Part shown: in pieces, positions 33,245 to 42,118 of the stretch | Position numbering within the stretch: position 1 is the stretch's first letter | How the letters are laid out: each line of letters starts with the position of its first letter | Source: Lacrimispora sphenoides | GTDB lineage: Bacteria; Bacillota; Clostridia; Lachnospirales; Lachnospiraceae | Length of the DNA: 64,000 nt | Reading direction: 5' to 3' | Assembly (NCBI RefSeq): GCF_900105215.1 | Contig: NZ_FOIP01000001.1 | Coordinates: forward strand, 2,730,501 to 2,794,500 | Notes under the pieces: generated by a model | What the model saw: the letters and a program-made list of their open reading frames with translations, nothing else | The model's database searches: none | Told to the model about the DNA's origin: nothing | Position numbers and translations under genes: made by a program

Positions 33245-34051
33245 ATGTCAGAAATTAGTATTGCGATTGCGGATGATAACCTGCAGACATTGAATCTGCT
33301 GAACGATATACTGGAGGGAGAGGAGGATTTTCACGTAGTAGGAAGAGCGGATAATGGCGAAGACGCTTATAACATGATCCTCAAAACAAATCCTGATGTT
33401 GTCTTATTGGATGTGATTATGCCGAGAATGGACGGAATAACAGTTATGGAACGGGTACGCGGAAATGGTGCTGTTACAAAGATTCCGTCATTTATTATGG
33501 TAACTGCAGCAGGAAGCGAGAATATTACTGAAGATGCTTTCCGAATGGGAGCAAATTACTACATAATGAAGCCGTTTAATAAGGATATTATCGTCGATAA
33601 GGTACGAAGGGTAGGACAGAGAAAGTCGAAGACTCCCAGCTTACAGGGGATGAAAAAAGTAAAACCTTATGTCAATAAAACGGAATACATGGAGCAGAAC
33701 CTGGAAAATGATGTAACACAGATGCTTCATGAAATAGGCATTCCTGCGCATATTAAAGGTTACCAGTATTTGAGAGATGCCATTGTTATCTCCGTACAGG
33801 ATCAAGAAATGCTCACCTCTGTCACTAAGATACTGTACCCTTCCATTGCAAAGAAACATCAGACAACTCCCAGCAGGGTGGAACGTGCGATACGTCATGC
33901 CATAGAGGTGGCCTGGAGCAGGGGAAAGATGGATACCATCAATGATTTGTTTGGATATACGGTAAGCACCGGCAAAGGAAAACCTACGAATTCTGAATTT
34001 ATTGCTTTAATAGCCGATAAGATAAGACTGGATTATAAAAAACTATCCTAA
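33245..34051 (+). CDS. spo0A: Sporulation master regulator Spo0A
   Basis: Response regulator that commits the cell to sporulation. Receiver domain (about 1-125) with the phospho-acceptor D56 in [13 protein letters not shown], the conserved T/K in MVTAAGSE and MKPF. Linker, then the Spo0A DNA-binding domain (about 160-268) with [19 protein letters not shown] and [20 protein letters not shown], which is the recognition helix and sigma-A-contact region. The start has AAGGAG 9 nt upstream; the TTG at 33218 does not. 268 aa is standard. Confidence 0.98.
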   Translation: MSEISIAIADDNLQTLNLLNDILEGEEDFHVVGRADNGEDAYNMILKTNPDVVLLDVIMPRMDGITVMERVRGNGAVTKIPSFIMVTAAGSENITEDAFRMGANYYIMKPFNKDIIVDKVRRVGQRKSKTPSLQGMKKVKPYVNKTEYMEQNLENDVTQMLHEIGIPAHIKGYQYLRDAIVISVQDQEMLTSVTKILYPSIAKKHQTTPSRVERAIRHAIEVAWSRGKMDTINDLFGYTVSTGKGKPTNSEFIALIADKIRLDYKKLS

Positions 34052-34148
34052 TTTGTAACTTTTGATACTTCCTTATTTCTTTAAAATGCAGTATACTAAA
34101 TAAAAACCGACAATACCCCAACGGGAAAAGGATAAGGGAGGTTTTTGG

Positions 34149-35594
34149 ATGAAGAAGATTTTATTCGTTGCATCAGAGGCAGTACCTTTTATTAAGACAG
34201 GTGGTCTCGCAGATGTTGTGGGATCCCTTCCCAAGTGTTTCGATACAGAGTATTTCGATGTTAGAGTCATGATTCCCAAATACCTATGTATCAAAGAAGA
34301 GCTGAGGAACCAGATGACCTATATTGACCATTTTTATATGGACTATCTGGGCCAAAACAGGTATGTGGGAATTCTTCAGTATGTTCATGAAGGCATTACA
34401 TTTTACTTTATTGATAACGAAGAATATTATAATGGTTCCAAGCCCTATGGGGACTGGTATCATGACCTGGAAAAGTTTTGCTTTTTCTCCAGAGCAGCCT
34501 TGTCAGCGCTTCCGGTTATCGGATTCCAGCCGGATGTGGTTCACTGTCAAGACTGGCAGACCGCCCTTATTCCTGTTTTATTAAAGGACCGGTTTCATGA
34601 TGGAGATTTTTTCAGGAACATGAAATCCGTAATCACGATTCACAATTTAAAGTTCCAGGGCGTATGGGATGCAAAGACGATACAGAAGCTTACATGTCTG
34701 CCGGATTATTATTTTACTCCGGATAAGCTGGAAGCATATAAAGATGGCAATCTGTTAAAGGGCGGCATAGTTTATGCCGATGCCATAACTACGGTCAGCG
34801 ATACTTATGCGGAAGAAATAAAGATGCCGTTTTACGGGGAAGGGTTAGATGGCCTGATGCGTGCACGTGCAGGCAGTCTCCGGGGAATTGTCAATGGCAT
34901 TGATTATGAGGAGTTCGATCCGGAAACCGATCCGCATATTGAAAAGAATTATAATTTAAAAAATTTCCGTAAGGAAAAGGTGAAGAACAAGCGGGCTTTG
35001 CAGCAGGAGCTTGGACTGAATCAGGATGAGAAGAAGTTTGTAATCGGTATTGTTTCCAGACTGACAGACCAAAAAGGTCTGGATCTGGTCCAGTGCGTGA
35101 TTGATGAGATGTGCAGTGATGATATCCAGCTGGTAGTCCTTGGTACCGGAGAAGAACGGTATGAGAATATGTTTCGCCATTATGCGTGGAAATACCAGGA
35201 TAAGGTTTCAGCTAATATCTATTATTCAGAGGCAATGTCCCATAAGATTTACGCTGCCTGTGATGCGTTCCTTATGCCATCTTTGTTTGAACCATGCGGT
35301 CTGAGCCAGCTTATGGCTCTCCGGTACGGCTCCGTACCCATTGTACGGGAAACCGGTGGTTTAAAAGATACGGTTGAGTCGTATAATGAATATGAGAACC
35401 GGGGAACCGGTTTCTCGTTCTCTAATTATAATGCTCACGAGATGTTAGGGATTATCCGGTACGCGGAGGGGGTCTACTACGATAAGAAGCGTGAGTGGAA
35501 CAAGATCATAGACCGCGCCATGGCAAAGGATTACTCATGGAAAACTTCAGCCATGAAATATCAGGAACTATATGATTGGCTGATTGGCGATTAA
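34149..35594 (+). CDS. glgA: Glycogen synthase GlgA
   Basis: GT5 glycosyltransferase that extends alpha-1,4-glucan from ADP-glucose. The N-terminal KTGGLADVVGSLP motif (about 17-29) and the C-terminal EPCGLSQLMALRYGSVPIVRETGGLKDTV (acceptor/nucleotide site) are intact. 481 aa is usual. GGGAGG lies before the ATG. No glgB, glgC, glgD or glgP gene is adjacent, so it is separate from a glycogen operon. Confidence 0.96.
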   Translation: MKKILFVASEAVPFIKTGGLADVVGSLPKCFDTEYFDVRVMIPKYLCIKEELRNQMTYIDHFYMDYLGQNRYVGILQYVHEGITFYFIDNEEYYNGSKPYGDWYHDLEKFCFFSRAALSALPVIGFQPDVVHCQDWQTALIPVLLKDRFHDGDFFRNMKSVITIHNLKFQGVWDAKTIQKLTCLPDYYFTPDKLEAYKDGNLLKGGIVYADAITTVSDTYAEEIKMPFYGEGLDGLMRARAGSLRGIVNGIDYEEFDPETDPHIEKNYNLKNFRKEKVKNKRALQQELGLNQDEKKFVIGIVSRLTDQKGLDLVQCVIDEMCSDDIQLVVLGTGEERYENMFRHYAWKYQDKVSANIYYSEAMSHKIYAACDAFLMPSLFEPCGLSQLMALRYGSVPIVRETGGLKDTVESYNEYENRGTGFSFSNYNAHEMLGIIRYAEGVYYDKKREWNKIIDRAMAKDYSWKTSAMKYQELYDWLIGD

Positions 35595-35640
35595 GCCGGC
35601 CATGGATCAGGAAAGAAGCGTTTGAATAAGGATGGACAGC

Positions 35641-36201
35641 ATGCATTTAACCCGAGAAGAAAAAGAAGAAGCAATTCGGTGGGCAGAAGATTCTTCCTGG
35701 GTAGAACGGGAAGATTACTGTGAAGATACAGATTATATGGACTGCGTCAGGGACATTATAGATAGTCAGGTATTCCAGTCCATGGATAATTATATGCAGC
35801 ACGGAGACACAAGCTGCAAGGCTCATTGCATTAAGGTATCCTATATGGGCTACTGTATTTGCAGGAAGATGGGCTGGGATTATGCTGAGGTCGCAAGAGC
35901 CGGTCTGCTTCATGATTTGTTTTTGTATGATTGGCATACCCATGCAAAGGAAACGGGGGAACATTTCCATGGTTTTACTCATCCCCGGACTGCACTCAAT
36001 AATGCAGTAAAATATTTTGATTTAACAGAAAAAGAAAAAAATATGATTTTACGCCATATGTGGCCGCTGACACCCATCCCCCCAAAGAGCCGGGATGGAA
36101 TGGTGATCATTTATTCTGATAAATTTTGCGGACTGATTGAAACAATGGCCAGGATCAAGCGTTGGATCTTATTTGGATTTGGAAAGAAAAGCGCTGCATA
36201 A
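35641..36201 (+). CDS. HD-domain phosphohydrolase-like protein
   Basis: Metal-dependent HD-superfamily protein, 186 aa. Metal ligands are visible as AHCIKV (about 63), LLHDLFLYDW (HD near 90), HFHGFTHP and ILRHMWPL, with a final YSDKFCG aspartate. Proteins of this size act on nucleotides or phosphates; the substrate is unknown. The ATG at 35641 has AAGGA 8 nt ahead and is preferred to the ATG at 35632. The next gene starts 14 bp downstream. Confidence 0.8.
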   Translation: MHLTREEKEEAIRWAEDSSWVEREDYCEDTDYMDCVRDIIDSQVFQSMDNYMQHGDTSCKAHCIKVSYMGYCICRKMGWDYAEVARAGLLHDLFLYDWHTHAKETGEHFHGFTHPRTALNNAVKYFDLTEKEKNMILRHMWPLTPIPPKSRDGMVIIYSDKFCGLIETMARIKRWILFGFGKKSAA

Positions 36202-36214
36202 TACGGAGGAAACC

Positions 36215-36673
36215 ATGACATTTTGGGAAGATATACTTGGGAATCAGGTTTTGATTACTGCAGTTGCCGGTTGGCTGGTTGCACAGGTTTTAAAGACGAT
36301 CATTGACCTGGCCCTTAACAAAAACTTTAATCCGGAGAGGCTTGTGGGATCTGGGGGAATGCCCAGTTCCCATTCCTCAACGGTATGTGCATTGACGACC
36401 GCCGCCATTTACCGCTATGGCGTCGGTTCTTTTGAGTTTGCGGTCTGCTTTGTCCTATCCATGATTGTCATGTATGATGCCATGGGGGTGCGCAGGGAAA
36501 CCGGAAAACAGGCCAAGCTGTTAAACAGCATCCTGCTGGAAAACCCATTTGAGCTTAGCGGAGAGATATTACAGGAACGATTAAAGGAATATGTAGGACA
36601 TACCCCGCTTCAGGTGGCGGCAGGTGCAATTTTAGGAATCTTGCTGGCGCTGTTTATCTCTCAGTACTATTAA
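36215..36673 (+). CDS. DUF212 (divergent PAP2) membrane protein
   Basis: Membrane protein of the DUF212 / acid-phosphatase-vanadium-dependent-haloperoxidase-like family, 152 aa, four or five helices. GSGGMPSSHSSTVCAL (about 45-60) corresponds to the PAP2 SGH-type motif and MYDAMGVRRETGKQA is the second family signature. It may dephosphorylate a lipid phosphate, but this is unproven. CGGAGG lies before the ATG at 36215; the frame reaches further up inside the HD gene without a ribosome site. Confidence 0.85.
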   Translation: MTFWEDILGNQVLITAVAGWLVAQVLKTIIDLALNKNFNPERLVGSGGMPSSHSSTVCALTTAAIYRYGVGSFEFAVCFVLSMIVMYDAMGVRRETGKQAKLLNSILLENPFELSGEILQERLKEYVGHTPLQVAAGAILGILLALFISQYY

Positions 36674-36802
36674 TCAAATACTTTGCATCTACGGGAATAA
36701 AGAAGAAAATTTTCTGGGAATCGTAAGAAAATAGTCCTTGATTTCTTAAGATATCCATTATATACTTTAACAAGTTCAAAAATTGTTAAAATTGGAGGTA
36801 AA

Positions 36803-37366
36803 ATGGATATGTCAATTTATCATAGGATAAACTGTTTTTTCCTATTCAGTTTACTTGGATACCTTCTTGAATGTTCCGTACTCAGTTTTGAGAATAAAAG
36901 GCCTGTGCTGAATCGAGGATTCGGACATGGACCGTTCTGTATCATCTATGGATTTGGTGCCACGGGAGCGATGATCCTGCTTAAGCCTCTTGCAGGCAAT
37001 CCGGTTCATCTTTATTTCGCCTCTATGGCTATGGCAACCTTTATGGAGCTTTTAACAGCTCACATGATGATAAGGCTGTTCGGTTCCTTCTGGTGGGATT
37101 ATAGCCGGAAGCTGTTTAATTACAAAGGGATCATCTGTCTGGAAAGCAGTATTGCATGGGGGTTCCTGGGAATTTTTTATTTCCGCTTCCTAAACGGATT
37201 TGTCAATCAGATGGCAGGGATGATACCGGAGTATTTTGAACGATTGGTGGCAATGGGCCTTTTGATTTTTTATATGGCAGATTTCATATACACCATGAGG
37301 ATGCAGCTTCGGGATGACTATGACGATGATGATACGTCCATGATCGGACGATTGAAAGTTTATTGA
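36803..37366 (+). CDS. CmpB-like putative ABC permease, 187 aa
   Basis: Polytopic membrane protein of the ABC_trans_CmpB / YdcZ-like family (annotated as putative ABC transporter permease), with about five helices. Motifs: FFLFSLLGYLLECSVLS, NRGFGHGPFCIIYGFGA and LFNYKGIICLESSIAWGFLG. No ATPase partner is nearby, so transport is not demonstrated. The C-terminus is acidic (DDYDDDDTS). GGAGG lies 4 nt before this ATG and 10 nt before an ATG two codons on, so either may be used. Confidence 0.8.
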   Translation: MDMSIYHRINCFFLFSLLGYLLECSVLSFENKRPVLNRGFGHGPFCIIYGFGATGAMILLKPLAGNPVHLYFASMAMATFMELLTAHMMIRLFGSFWWDYSRKLFNYKGIICLESSIAWGFLGIFYFRFLNGFVNQMAGMIPEYFERLVAMGLLIFYMADFIYTMRMQLRDDYDDDDTSMIGRLKVY

Positions 37367-37468
37367 TGATTGGCGGGATTCGATATGGGTCCCGCTTATT
37401 TGCTATTTTATAGCATAAAAGCAATGGGCCAAATTTGCTTTCGCGTCTTTTGGAGAATGCAGTACAAT

Positions 37469-37488
37469 AATAGACGCTTGCGTCTATT
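37469..37488 (+). promoter_or_regulatory. 20-bp perfect palindrome before maf
   Basis: AATAGACGC (37469-37477), TT, GCGTCTATT (37480-37488). It follows directly on a possible -10 box (TACAAT 37463-37468; weak -35 TTCGCG 37440-37445), so it covers the likely start of transcription: an operator or 5' hairpin. Confidence 0.45.
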
Positions 37489-37529
37489 CTATATATATTA
37501 AATCAGAAAAAGTGACATGGAGGTTAGGG

Positions 37530-38126
37530 ATGAATAAGATAGAAAGGCTTGTATTGGCTTCCGCTTCACCAAGAAGGAAAGAGCTTCTGGCTCAGATCGG
37601 AATAACGCCGGAAATCGTGCCCAGCACCATAGAGGAGAAGATTACCACAAGTGTGCCCGAGGAGGCGGTGATGGAATTGTCCCGCCAGAAGGCAAAAGAT
37701 GTGGCCAGCCGCATGCAGCCGGGAACTTATGTCATCGGAGCGGACACCGTAGTTGCAGCAGGCGGTGAGATTCTGGGCAAGCCAGTCAGCCACGAGGACG
37801 CTTACCGGATGATTTCCCTGATGGAAGGAAGGACTCATCAGGTATACACAGGGGTTACCCTGGTGTATTGTGGAGAACGTGGAAATAAAGTCAGGACATT
37901 TGTAGAAAAGACCGATGTTCATCTCTATCCCATGTCTGACGGGGAGATAAGGGTCTATGCAGACAGTGCAGATCCTATGGACAAAGCCGGGGCCTATGGG
38001 ATACAGGGAATATTCGCAGCTTTTATTAAAGGGATTGACGGCGATTATAATAATGTAGTAGGATTGCCTGTAGGACGTGTGTACCAGGAGATAAAGCAGA
38101 TGTTTGAACAGGAGGATAAGGAATGA
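37530..38126 (+). CDS. maf: Maf nucleotide pyrophosphatase
   Basis: House-cleaning nucleoside triphosphate pyrophosphatase (dTTP/UTP or modified nucleotides) of the Maf/YhdE family. N-terminal LASASPRRKELLAQIG (about 7-22), the catalytic-aspartate block VIGADTVVAAGGEILGKP and the C-terminal DKAGAYGIQG. 198 aa. GGAGG is 6 nt before the ATG at 37530. Overlaps the HAD gene by 4 bp (ATGA), so the pair is coupled. Confidence 0.94.
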   Translation: MNKIERLVLASASPRRKELLAQIGITPEIVPSTIEEKITTSVPEEAVMELSRQKAKDVASRMQPGTYVIGADTVVAAGGEILGKPVSHEDAYRMISLMEGRTHQVYTGVTLVYCGERGNKVRTFVEKTDVHLYPMSDGEIRVYADSADPMDKAGAYGIQGIFAAFIKGIDGDYNNVVGLPVGRVYQEIKQMFEQEDKE

Positions 38127-38905
38127 TTAAACTGATTGCATCGGATATTGACGGAACTCTTGTGCCGGATGGAGGCAACGAGCTGAATCCTGAGCTTTAT
38201 GATGTGATTTTAAAGCTGCGGGCAAAGGGGATCCAGTTCGCCGCGGCCAGCGGACGCCAGTGGCTCAGCATTGAATCCATATTTGAACCCATCAAGGAAA
38301 AGGTATTCTATCTTTCGGATAACGGCGCCTATGTGGGCTGTCATGGCAGAAGCCTGTACGTCAACCCCATTGAGCGTAAGACGGTTATGGATATGGTACA
38401 GGATGTGAGGAATATGGCTGGACTTGATATCATGATCTGCGGACCCGATGTGATTTATACAGAGACAGACAACCAGGAGTTCCTGGACTGGATGATAAAC
38501 GGCTACAAGTTCCATGTGAAGCAGGTAGAGGATATAACTAAGGTGGAATCTGAATTCATCAAGGTCTCCGTGTACCGCAAGACCGATGTGGAGGCCCATA
38601 CCAGAACCTTACGGCAAAAATATGCGGACCGCCTTAAGATGACCATAGCAGGAGATATGTGGCTGGACTGTATGAGACCGGGAATTAACAAAGGGCAGGC
38701 AGTGAAGCTTCTTCAGGACAGTCTTGGGATCAAGCCGGAAGAGACTATGGCATTTGGCGATCAGTTAAATGATATTGAGATGTTAAAGCAGGCATATTAC
38801 AGCTTTGCCGTAGGAAACGCCAGGGAAGAAGTAAAGGCGGCAGCCAGATTTCGGACGGACACGAACGTAAACGACGGGGTCCTGAAAATACTGAAGCTGC
38901 TTTAA
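38123..38905 (+). CDS. Cof-type HAD sugar phosphatase, 260 aa
   Basis: HAD-superfamily hydrolase, class IIB (Cof). Motif I IASDIDGTLVPDG (about 4-16), motif II AASGRQ, C2 cap between about 85 and 190, motif III/IV with NKGQAVKLLQDSLG and MAFGDQLNDIEML. These enzymes dephosphorylate sugar phosphates or flavin nucleotides; the substrate cannot be read. Coupled to maf. Confidence 0.9.
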   Translation: MIKLIASDIDGTLVPDGGNELNPELYDVILKLRAKGIQFAAASGRQWLSIESIFEPIKEKVFYLSDNGAYVGCHGRSLYVNPIERKTVMDMVQDVRNMAGLDIMICGPDVIYTETDNQEFLDWMINGYKFHVKQVEDITKVESEFIKVSVYRKTDVEAHTRTLRQKYADRLKMTIAGDMWLDCMRPGINKGQAVKLLQDSLGIKPEETMAFGDQLNDIEMLKQAYYSFAVGNAREEVKAAARFRTDTNVNDGVLKILKLL

Positions 38906-38928
38906 GCAGCGTGAAAAGAGGGATGCTC

Positions 38929-39900
38929 GTGAAAGGACAATTTAAGATTATGGGAAAAGTCCTTCTCGCTGCTGCAGCGGCAATTGCCCTGCTGTCCGGC
39001 TGCAGGGCTAATATCCCCCTTGTTTCTGAATCTTTGGAGACAAAGGCGTATACGCTGTCCCAATCCATGGTGATCGTGGCTACGGAGAGGAACCGGTATC
39101 AGCAGATTTATACCAATCAGATCTGGGGAGTGGACTTACCAGGCGGCCAGACTTTTGAAACCTATCTGGTGGATCAGGTAAAGGAATTTCTTCAGGAAAT
39201 GAAAATGATGAATCTCCTGGCTAGGAATAAGGGAGTCACCCTGACAAGTGCGGAAAAGGAAGAAGTCCGTAAAGCGTCGGAAGAATACTTTTCTTCCCTG
39301 ACAAAGGAAGATATTTCCTACATGGGAGCCACGGAAACGGATGTGCGGACGATGTATGAGGAATATTACCTGTCCAATAAGGTAGTGGATGAACTGACAA
39401 AGGATATGAATCTGGAGATCAGCGACAGCGAGGCCAAAGTGGTCCAGGTGGATCAGATCGTTATGTCTGATGCGGATGTAGCTTCGGCTGTGCTTTTAAA
39501 GGCAGAAGCCGAGGGGGCTGATTTTTCTGTACTTGCCAGGGAATATTCAGAGAATCCTGTTACCACATACAAAATCGGCAGAGGGGAGAATCCAGGCCCC
39601 TATGAAGATGCTGCCTTTTCTCTTTCTGCAGGTCAGATCAGTCAGGTGGTGGAGGATAATGGCAAATATTATATAATCCGGTGTGTAAATGATTATGATC
39701 AAGACGCTACCCAGGAGAGGAAAGCCGGGCTATACCGCAAACGGAAAAAGGAAGCCTTTGATCAGATCTATTCCCAGTTTAAGAAAGATAATCCGATTAC
39801 TTTCACCAATGAGATATGGAAAGATGTAAAATTCTCCAAAGATGACAAGACTACTACCACGAACTTTTTTGAAATCTATAAGAAGTATTTTTCTGACTAA
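38929..39900 (+). CDS. PpiC-type lipoprotein foldase, 323 aa
   Basis: Predicted surface lipoprotein of the PrsA/SurA type: signal peptide with lipobox LLSGC, a helical N-terminal chaperone part, then a parvulin PpiC domain (about 170-260, with VDQIVMSDADVASAVLLKAEAEGADFSVLAREYSENP and AAFSLSAGQISQVVEDNGKYYIIR). It helps fold exported proteins. The start is a GTG at 38929, with AGAGGG 6 nt upstream; nearby ATG and GTG codons are badly spaced. It probably belongs to the maf-HAD transcript. Confidence 0.88.
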   Translation: MKGQFKIMGKVLLAAAAAIALLSGCRANIPLVSESLETKAYTLSQSMVIVATERNRYQQIYTNQIWGVDLPGGQTFETYLVDQVKEFLQEMKMMNLLARNKGVTLTSAEKEEVRKASEEYFSSLTKEDISYMGATETDVRTMYEEYYLSNKVVDELTKDMNLEISDSEAKVVQVDQIVMSDADVASAVLLKAEAEGADFSVLAREYSENPVTTYKIGRGENPGPYEDAAFSLSAGQISQVVEDNGKYYIIRCVNDYDQDATQERKAGLYRKRKKEAFDQIYSQFKKDNPITFTNEIWKDVKFSKDDKTTTTNFFEIYKKYFSD

Positions 39901-39929
39901 CCATAGGGGAAGGATGGGGAAAACTACAG

Positions 39930-40163
39930 ATGAAACCGGAAGAATATGATAGGATGAGAGGACGCAGCCGGAGGCGCAGAAGAAACCGGGGTCGGGAGAT
40001 CCTTATAGGGGTTTTCCGGATTCTGCTTGCCTTGTTTCTATTGGTCTGCCTGACGGTTGGGGGCGTGTTTGGCTACCGGTACTGGGAGGGAAGTAAGACC
40101 TCTGATTCTCCTTTGGAAACCAGCCGGGCAGTGGCGCCGGAAACCATGGGGGAATCGCATTAA
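39930..40163 (+). CDS. Small basic membrane protein, 77 aa
   Basis: Not recognised. It has a very basic N-terminus (RGRSRRRRRNRGRE), one membrane helix (about 24-48) and a short polar tail, so it is probably anchored with the tail outside. It follows the foldase gene by 29 bp. Ribosome site GAAGGATGGGG is rather far from the ATG. Confidence 0.55.
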   Translation: MKPEEYDRMRGRSRRRRRNRGREILIGVFRILLALFLLVCLTVGGVFGYRYWEGSKTSDSPLETSRAVAPETMGESH

Positions 40164-40202
40164 AGGGAATGGATCTTCTGTTTCGATATAGGTGAGTTGA
40201 TT

Positions 40203-40937
40203 ATGATATACATTAAATCTGTTTATTTTAATAAGAAAAAGGAATATAATGATTCTAAATATGAGTTTAATATACCTGCAATAAAACAACTTATTGAACA
40301 AAAGGAATTGAAATTTTCTACAGATGTTACTTTTTTTGTGGGTGAGAACGGAGTAGGTAAGTCGACTCTTTTAGAAAGCCTGGCCATTGCTTCTGGATTT
40401 AATCCGGAAGGTGGAACAAGGAACTTTAATTTCTCGACGAAGGATACACATTCTCAATTATCAGATTATTTAGTTTTATCAAAAAGCCATGTTAAAGCAA
40501 GAGATGGTTTCTTTTACCGGGCAGAGAGCTTTTATAATGTATCTACAAATATTGATGAGCTTGACAGCGATGTACGATTATTAGATAGTTATGGAGGAAT
40601 ATCTTTGCACAAACAGTCCCATGGAGAAGGTTTTCTTTCCTTAATAAAGAATCGATTTGGCGGAAATGGACTTTATATTTTGGATGAACCGGAAGCAGCA
40701 CTTTCGCCTTCCAGACTGATGAGCTTGATATGCCTGATCGATCAATTGGTTGAGAGAAATTCACAATTTATCATTGCAACACATTCTCCTATTTTAATGG
40801 CATTTCCTAATGCAACGATATACCAGATTGATGATAAGGGGTTTAAAACTGTTAAACTGGAAGAAACGGAGCATTACATTATTACAAAAGCTTTTACAAA
40901 TAACTATAAAAAAATGATTTCTGAGCTGCTTGAATAA
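40203..40937 (+). CDS. AAA-family ATPase (ABC-like), 244 aa
   Basis: Stand-alone ABC-type ATPase of the COG3910 kind. Walker A FFVGENGVGKSTLLE (about 47-61), signature-like QSHGEGFLSL (about 138-147), Walker B LYILDEPEAALSP and the H-loop ATHSPILMAFP. It has no coiled coil, so it is not an SMC or full-length OLD nuclease. Base use is clearly more AT-rich than the flanking genes, suggesting separate origin. The ATG at 40203 has AGGTGAG 6 nt upstream. No partner gene was found. Confidence 0.8.
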   Translation: MIYIKSVYFNKKKEYNDSKYEFNIPAIKQLIEQKELKFSTDVTFFVGENGVGKSTLLESLAIASGFNPEGGTRNFNFSTKDTHSQLSDYLVLSKSHVKARDGFFYRAESFYNVSTNIDELDSDVRLLDSYGGISLHKQSHGEGFLSLIKNRFGGNGLYILDEPEAALSPSRLMSLICLIDQLVERNSQFIIATHSPILMAFPNATIYQIDDKGFKTVKLEETEHYIITKAFTNNYKKMISELLE

Positions 40938-41015
40938 CATAATTAAGTATGGAAAAATTAAGAGAAGTTGGGACTTGGAGCCTGTTCTATGGCTGGTCTC
41001 AATTTAAAACGTTTA

Positions 41016-41043
41016 GGAGCCGGGCTTTTTAAAGCCCGGCTCC
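41016..41043. terminator. Perfect hairpin between convergent genes
   Basis: GGAGCCGGGCTTT (41016-41028) pairs perfectly with AAAGCCCGGCTCC (41031-41043). It abuts the stop of the minus-strand MobB-like gene. The T tracts on either side are weak, but it probably serves both strands. Confidence 0.65.
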
Positions 41044-41046
41044 ATC

Positions 41047-41634
41047 TCATTGGTTCAGTTCTGAAAAATTCGATTTTAATTTCTGATACAATTCCCCCTG
41101 AACAAAATTCTCAAAGCAAACTTCATCTTGTGGAAGAATTACATCTGCGTACTCCATCACTGCCTCAGCGGTAGGCTTTATGCTGGAAGAAGTACTTTGA
41201 ATCATAACAAAGAGAGCAGGTTCAGCCACCAGTCGTACGCTGTTGGATTCACAAAGAATAAGGGCGTCCTTTGGAACCAGTTTCAGCGCTTCCTCTAATG
41301 CTTCTCTTAAATTTTCCTTATAGGCACGGATGAGATAAACCTGATTTGCCCCGGCCTTTTTTAAAAGCATGGTATCTTTTGTTCCGGTACCGGTCTCCAG
41401 CGTGATGTCAAAGGAACCTTTCAGTCCTTGGCAGATCCCGCAGCCCTGTCCTCCTCTGGGGCATATATCCCCATGGTTTCTTATGGTTATCAGCTTGAAT
41501 GCAACAACCGGTAATGTATCCTTAAAGGCATGGATAATCTGAAGTGCCAGGGTTGTTTTTCCGCTGTTCCGTCCCGTTGCGCCGATTAGTACCATATGTC
41601 TGGCTTGCAGAAGCGTTTTGTTTTCTGTACTCAT
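41047..41634 (-). CDS. MobB-like P-loop protein with Cys cluster
   Basis: 195-residue P-loop NTPase resembling MobB, which binds GTP and aids molybdopterin-guanine-dinucleotide synthesis. Walker A is GATGRNSGKTTLALQ (about 18-32). Unusual is a cysteine-rich insertion, CPRGGQGCGICQG (about 60-72), which looks like a metal or Fe-S site, and a later SNSVRLVAEPALFVMI strand. It sits divergent to mobA and the formate dehydrogenase genes, supporting a molybdenum-cofactor role. It could instead be a related cobyrinate/dethiobiotin-synthase-like P-loop protein. Confidence 0.6.
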   Translation of the reverse strand: MSTENKTLLQARHMVLIGATGRNSGKTTLALQIIHAFKDTLPVVAFKLITIRNHGDICPRGGQGCGICQGLKGSFDITLETGTGTKDTMLLKKAGANQVYLIRAYKENLREALEEALKLVPKDALILCESNSVRLVAEPALFVMIQSTSSSIKPTAEAVMEYADVILPQDEVCFENFVQGELYQKLKSNFSELNQ

Positions 41635-42118
41635 ATATGCTCCGTTTTCATAAATTGCTGCACTTTTTTGGTAAAACCAATATCATTTTGTGCAAAATTA
41701 TTTTTATTATAACACGTTCCTAACATGGGTACAACATGGAAATCACGGGGAAAATCGTCGGAAATGCGTGATATATTTAACAAAAAAACTTTTTGATGTT
41801 CAGGATTGTATCCCTTCGGCTGCCGCTTGTGCAGAAAACTTTATCTTGATTTTTATTATTGATCCAGTAAAAAGCCAGGCATTCTGTGTTTCAATGACAC
41901 AATTATAAATATTGCCTGAAAAAAGTCATGGAAACGACGGTAAGAAATTGAGAAAAACATAACGAGAAAAAAATAAAATATTATACATTTATGTATTATA
42001 AACAAAATAAGATGTAACCGTTATACTAATTTGTGCATATTGACACAAGACCAATGGAGTGTTAATATAAAAAAAACCTAAAAATATTTTATTACCTAAA
42101 ATTTTTTTTTAGGTATCA
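41635..42118. promoter_or_regulatory. Divergent control region MobB-like / mobA
   Basis: About 480 bp, AT-rich. Minus-strand promoter: TTGTAC (41734-41729), 17 bp, TATAAT (41711-41706). Plus-strand promoter: TTGACA (42040-42045), 17 bp, TAATAT (42063-42068). A CGGC/GCCG hairpin near 41817 and TGTGT/ACACA near 41885-41901 are visible. I could not recognise a molybdenum-cofactor riboswitch. A 72-codon frame at 41690-41908 has no ribosome site and was not accepted. Confidence 0.5.
42093..42115 (+). promoter_or_regulatory. Hairpin occluding mobA ribosome site
   Basis: TACCTAAAA (42093-42101) pairs with TTTTAGGTA (42107-42115). The AGGT in the 3' arm is the only ribosome-site-like sequence before the ATG at 42119. 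A second ACCTAAAA copy at 42076-42083 can compete for the same arm. Confidence 0.4.

Noticed and set aside
41690..41908. 72-codon plus-strand frame in the gap before mobA.
   Set aside because: No ribosome site, no recognisable pattern, and it covers the minus-strand promoter of the MobB-like gene.
41635..42118. Molybdenum-cofactor riboswitch upstream of mobA.
   Set aside because: Looked for because of the genes nearby, but I could not find its conserved loops; a covariance-model search would decide.
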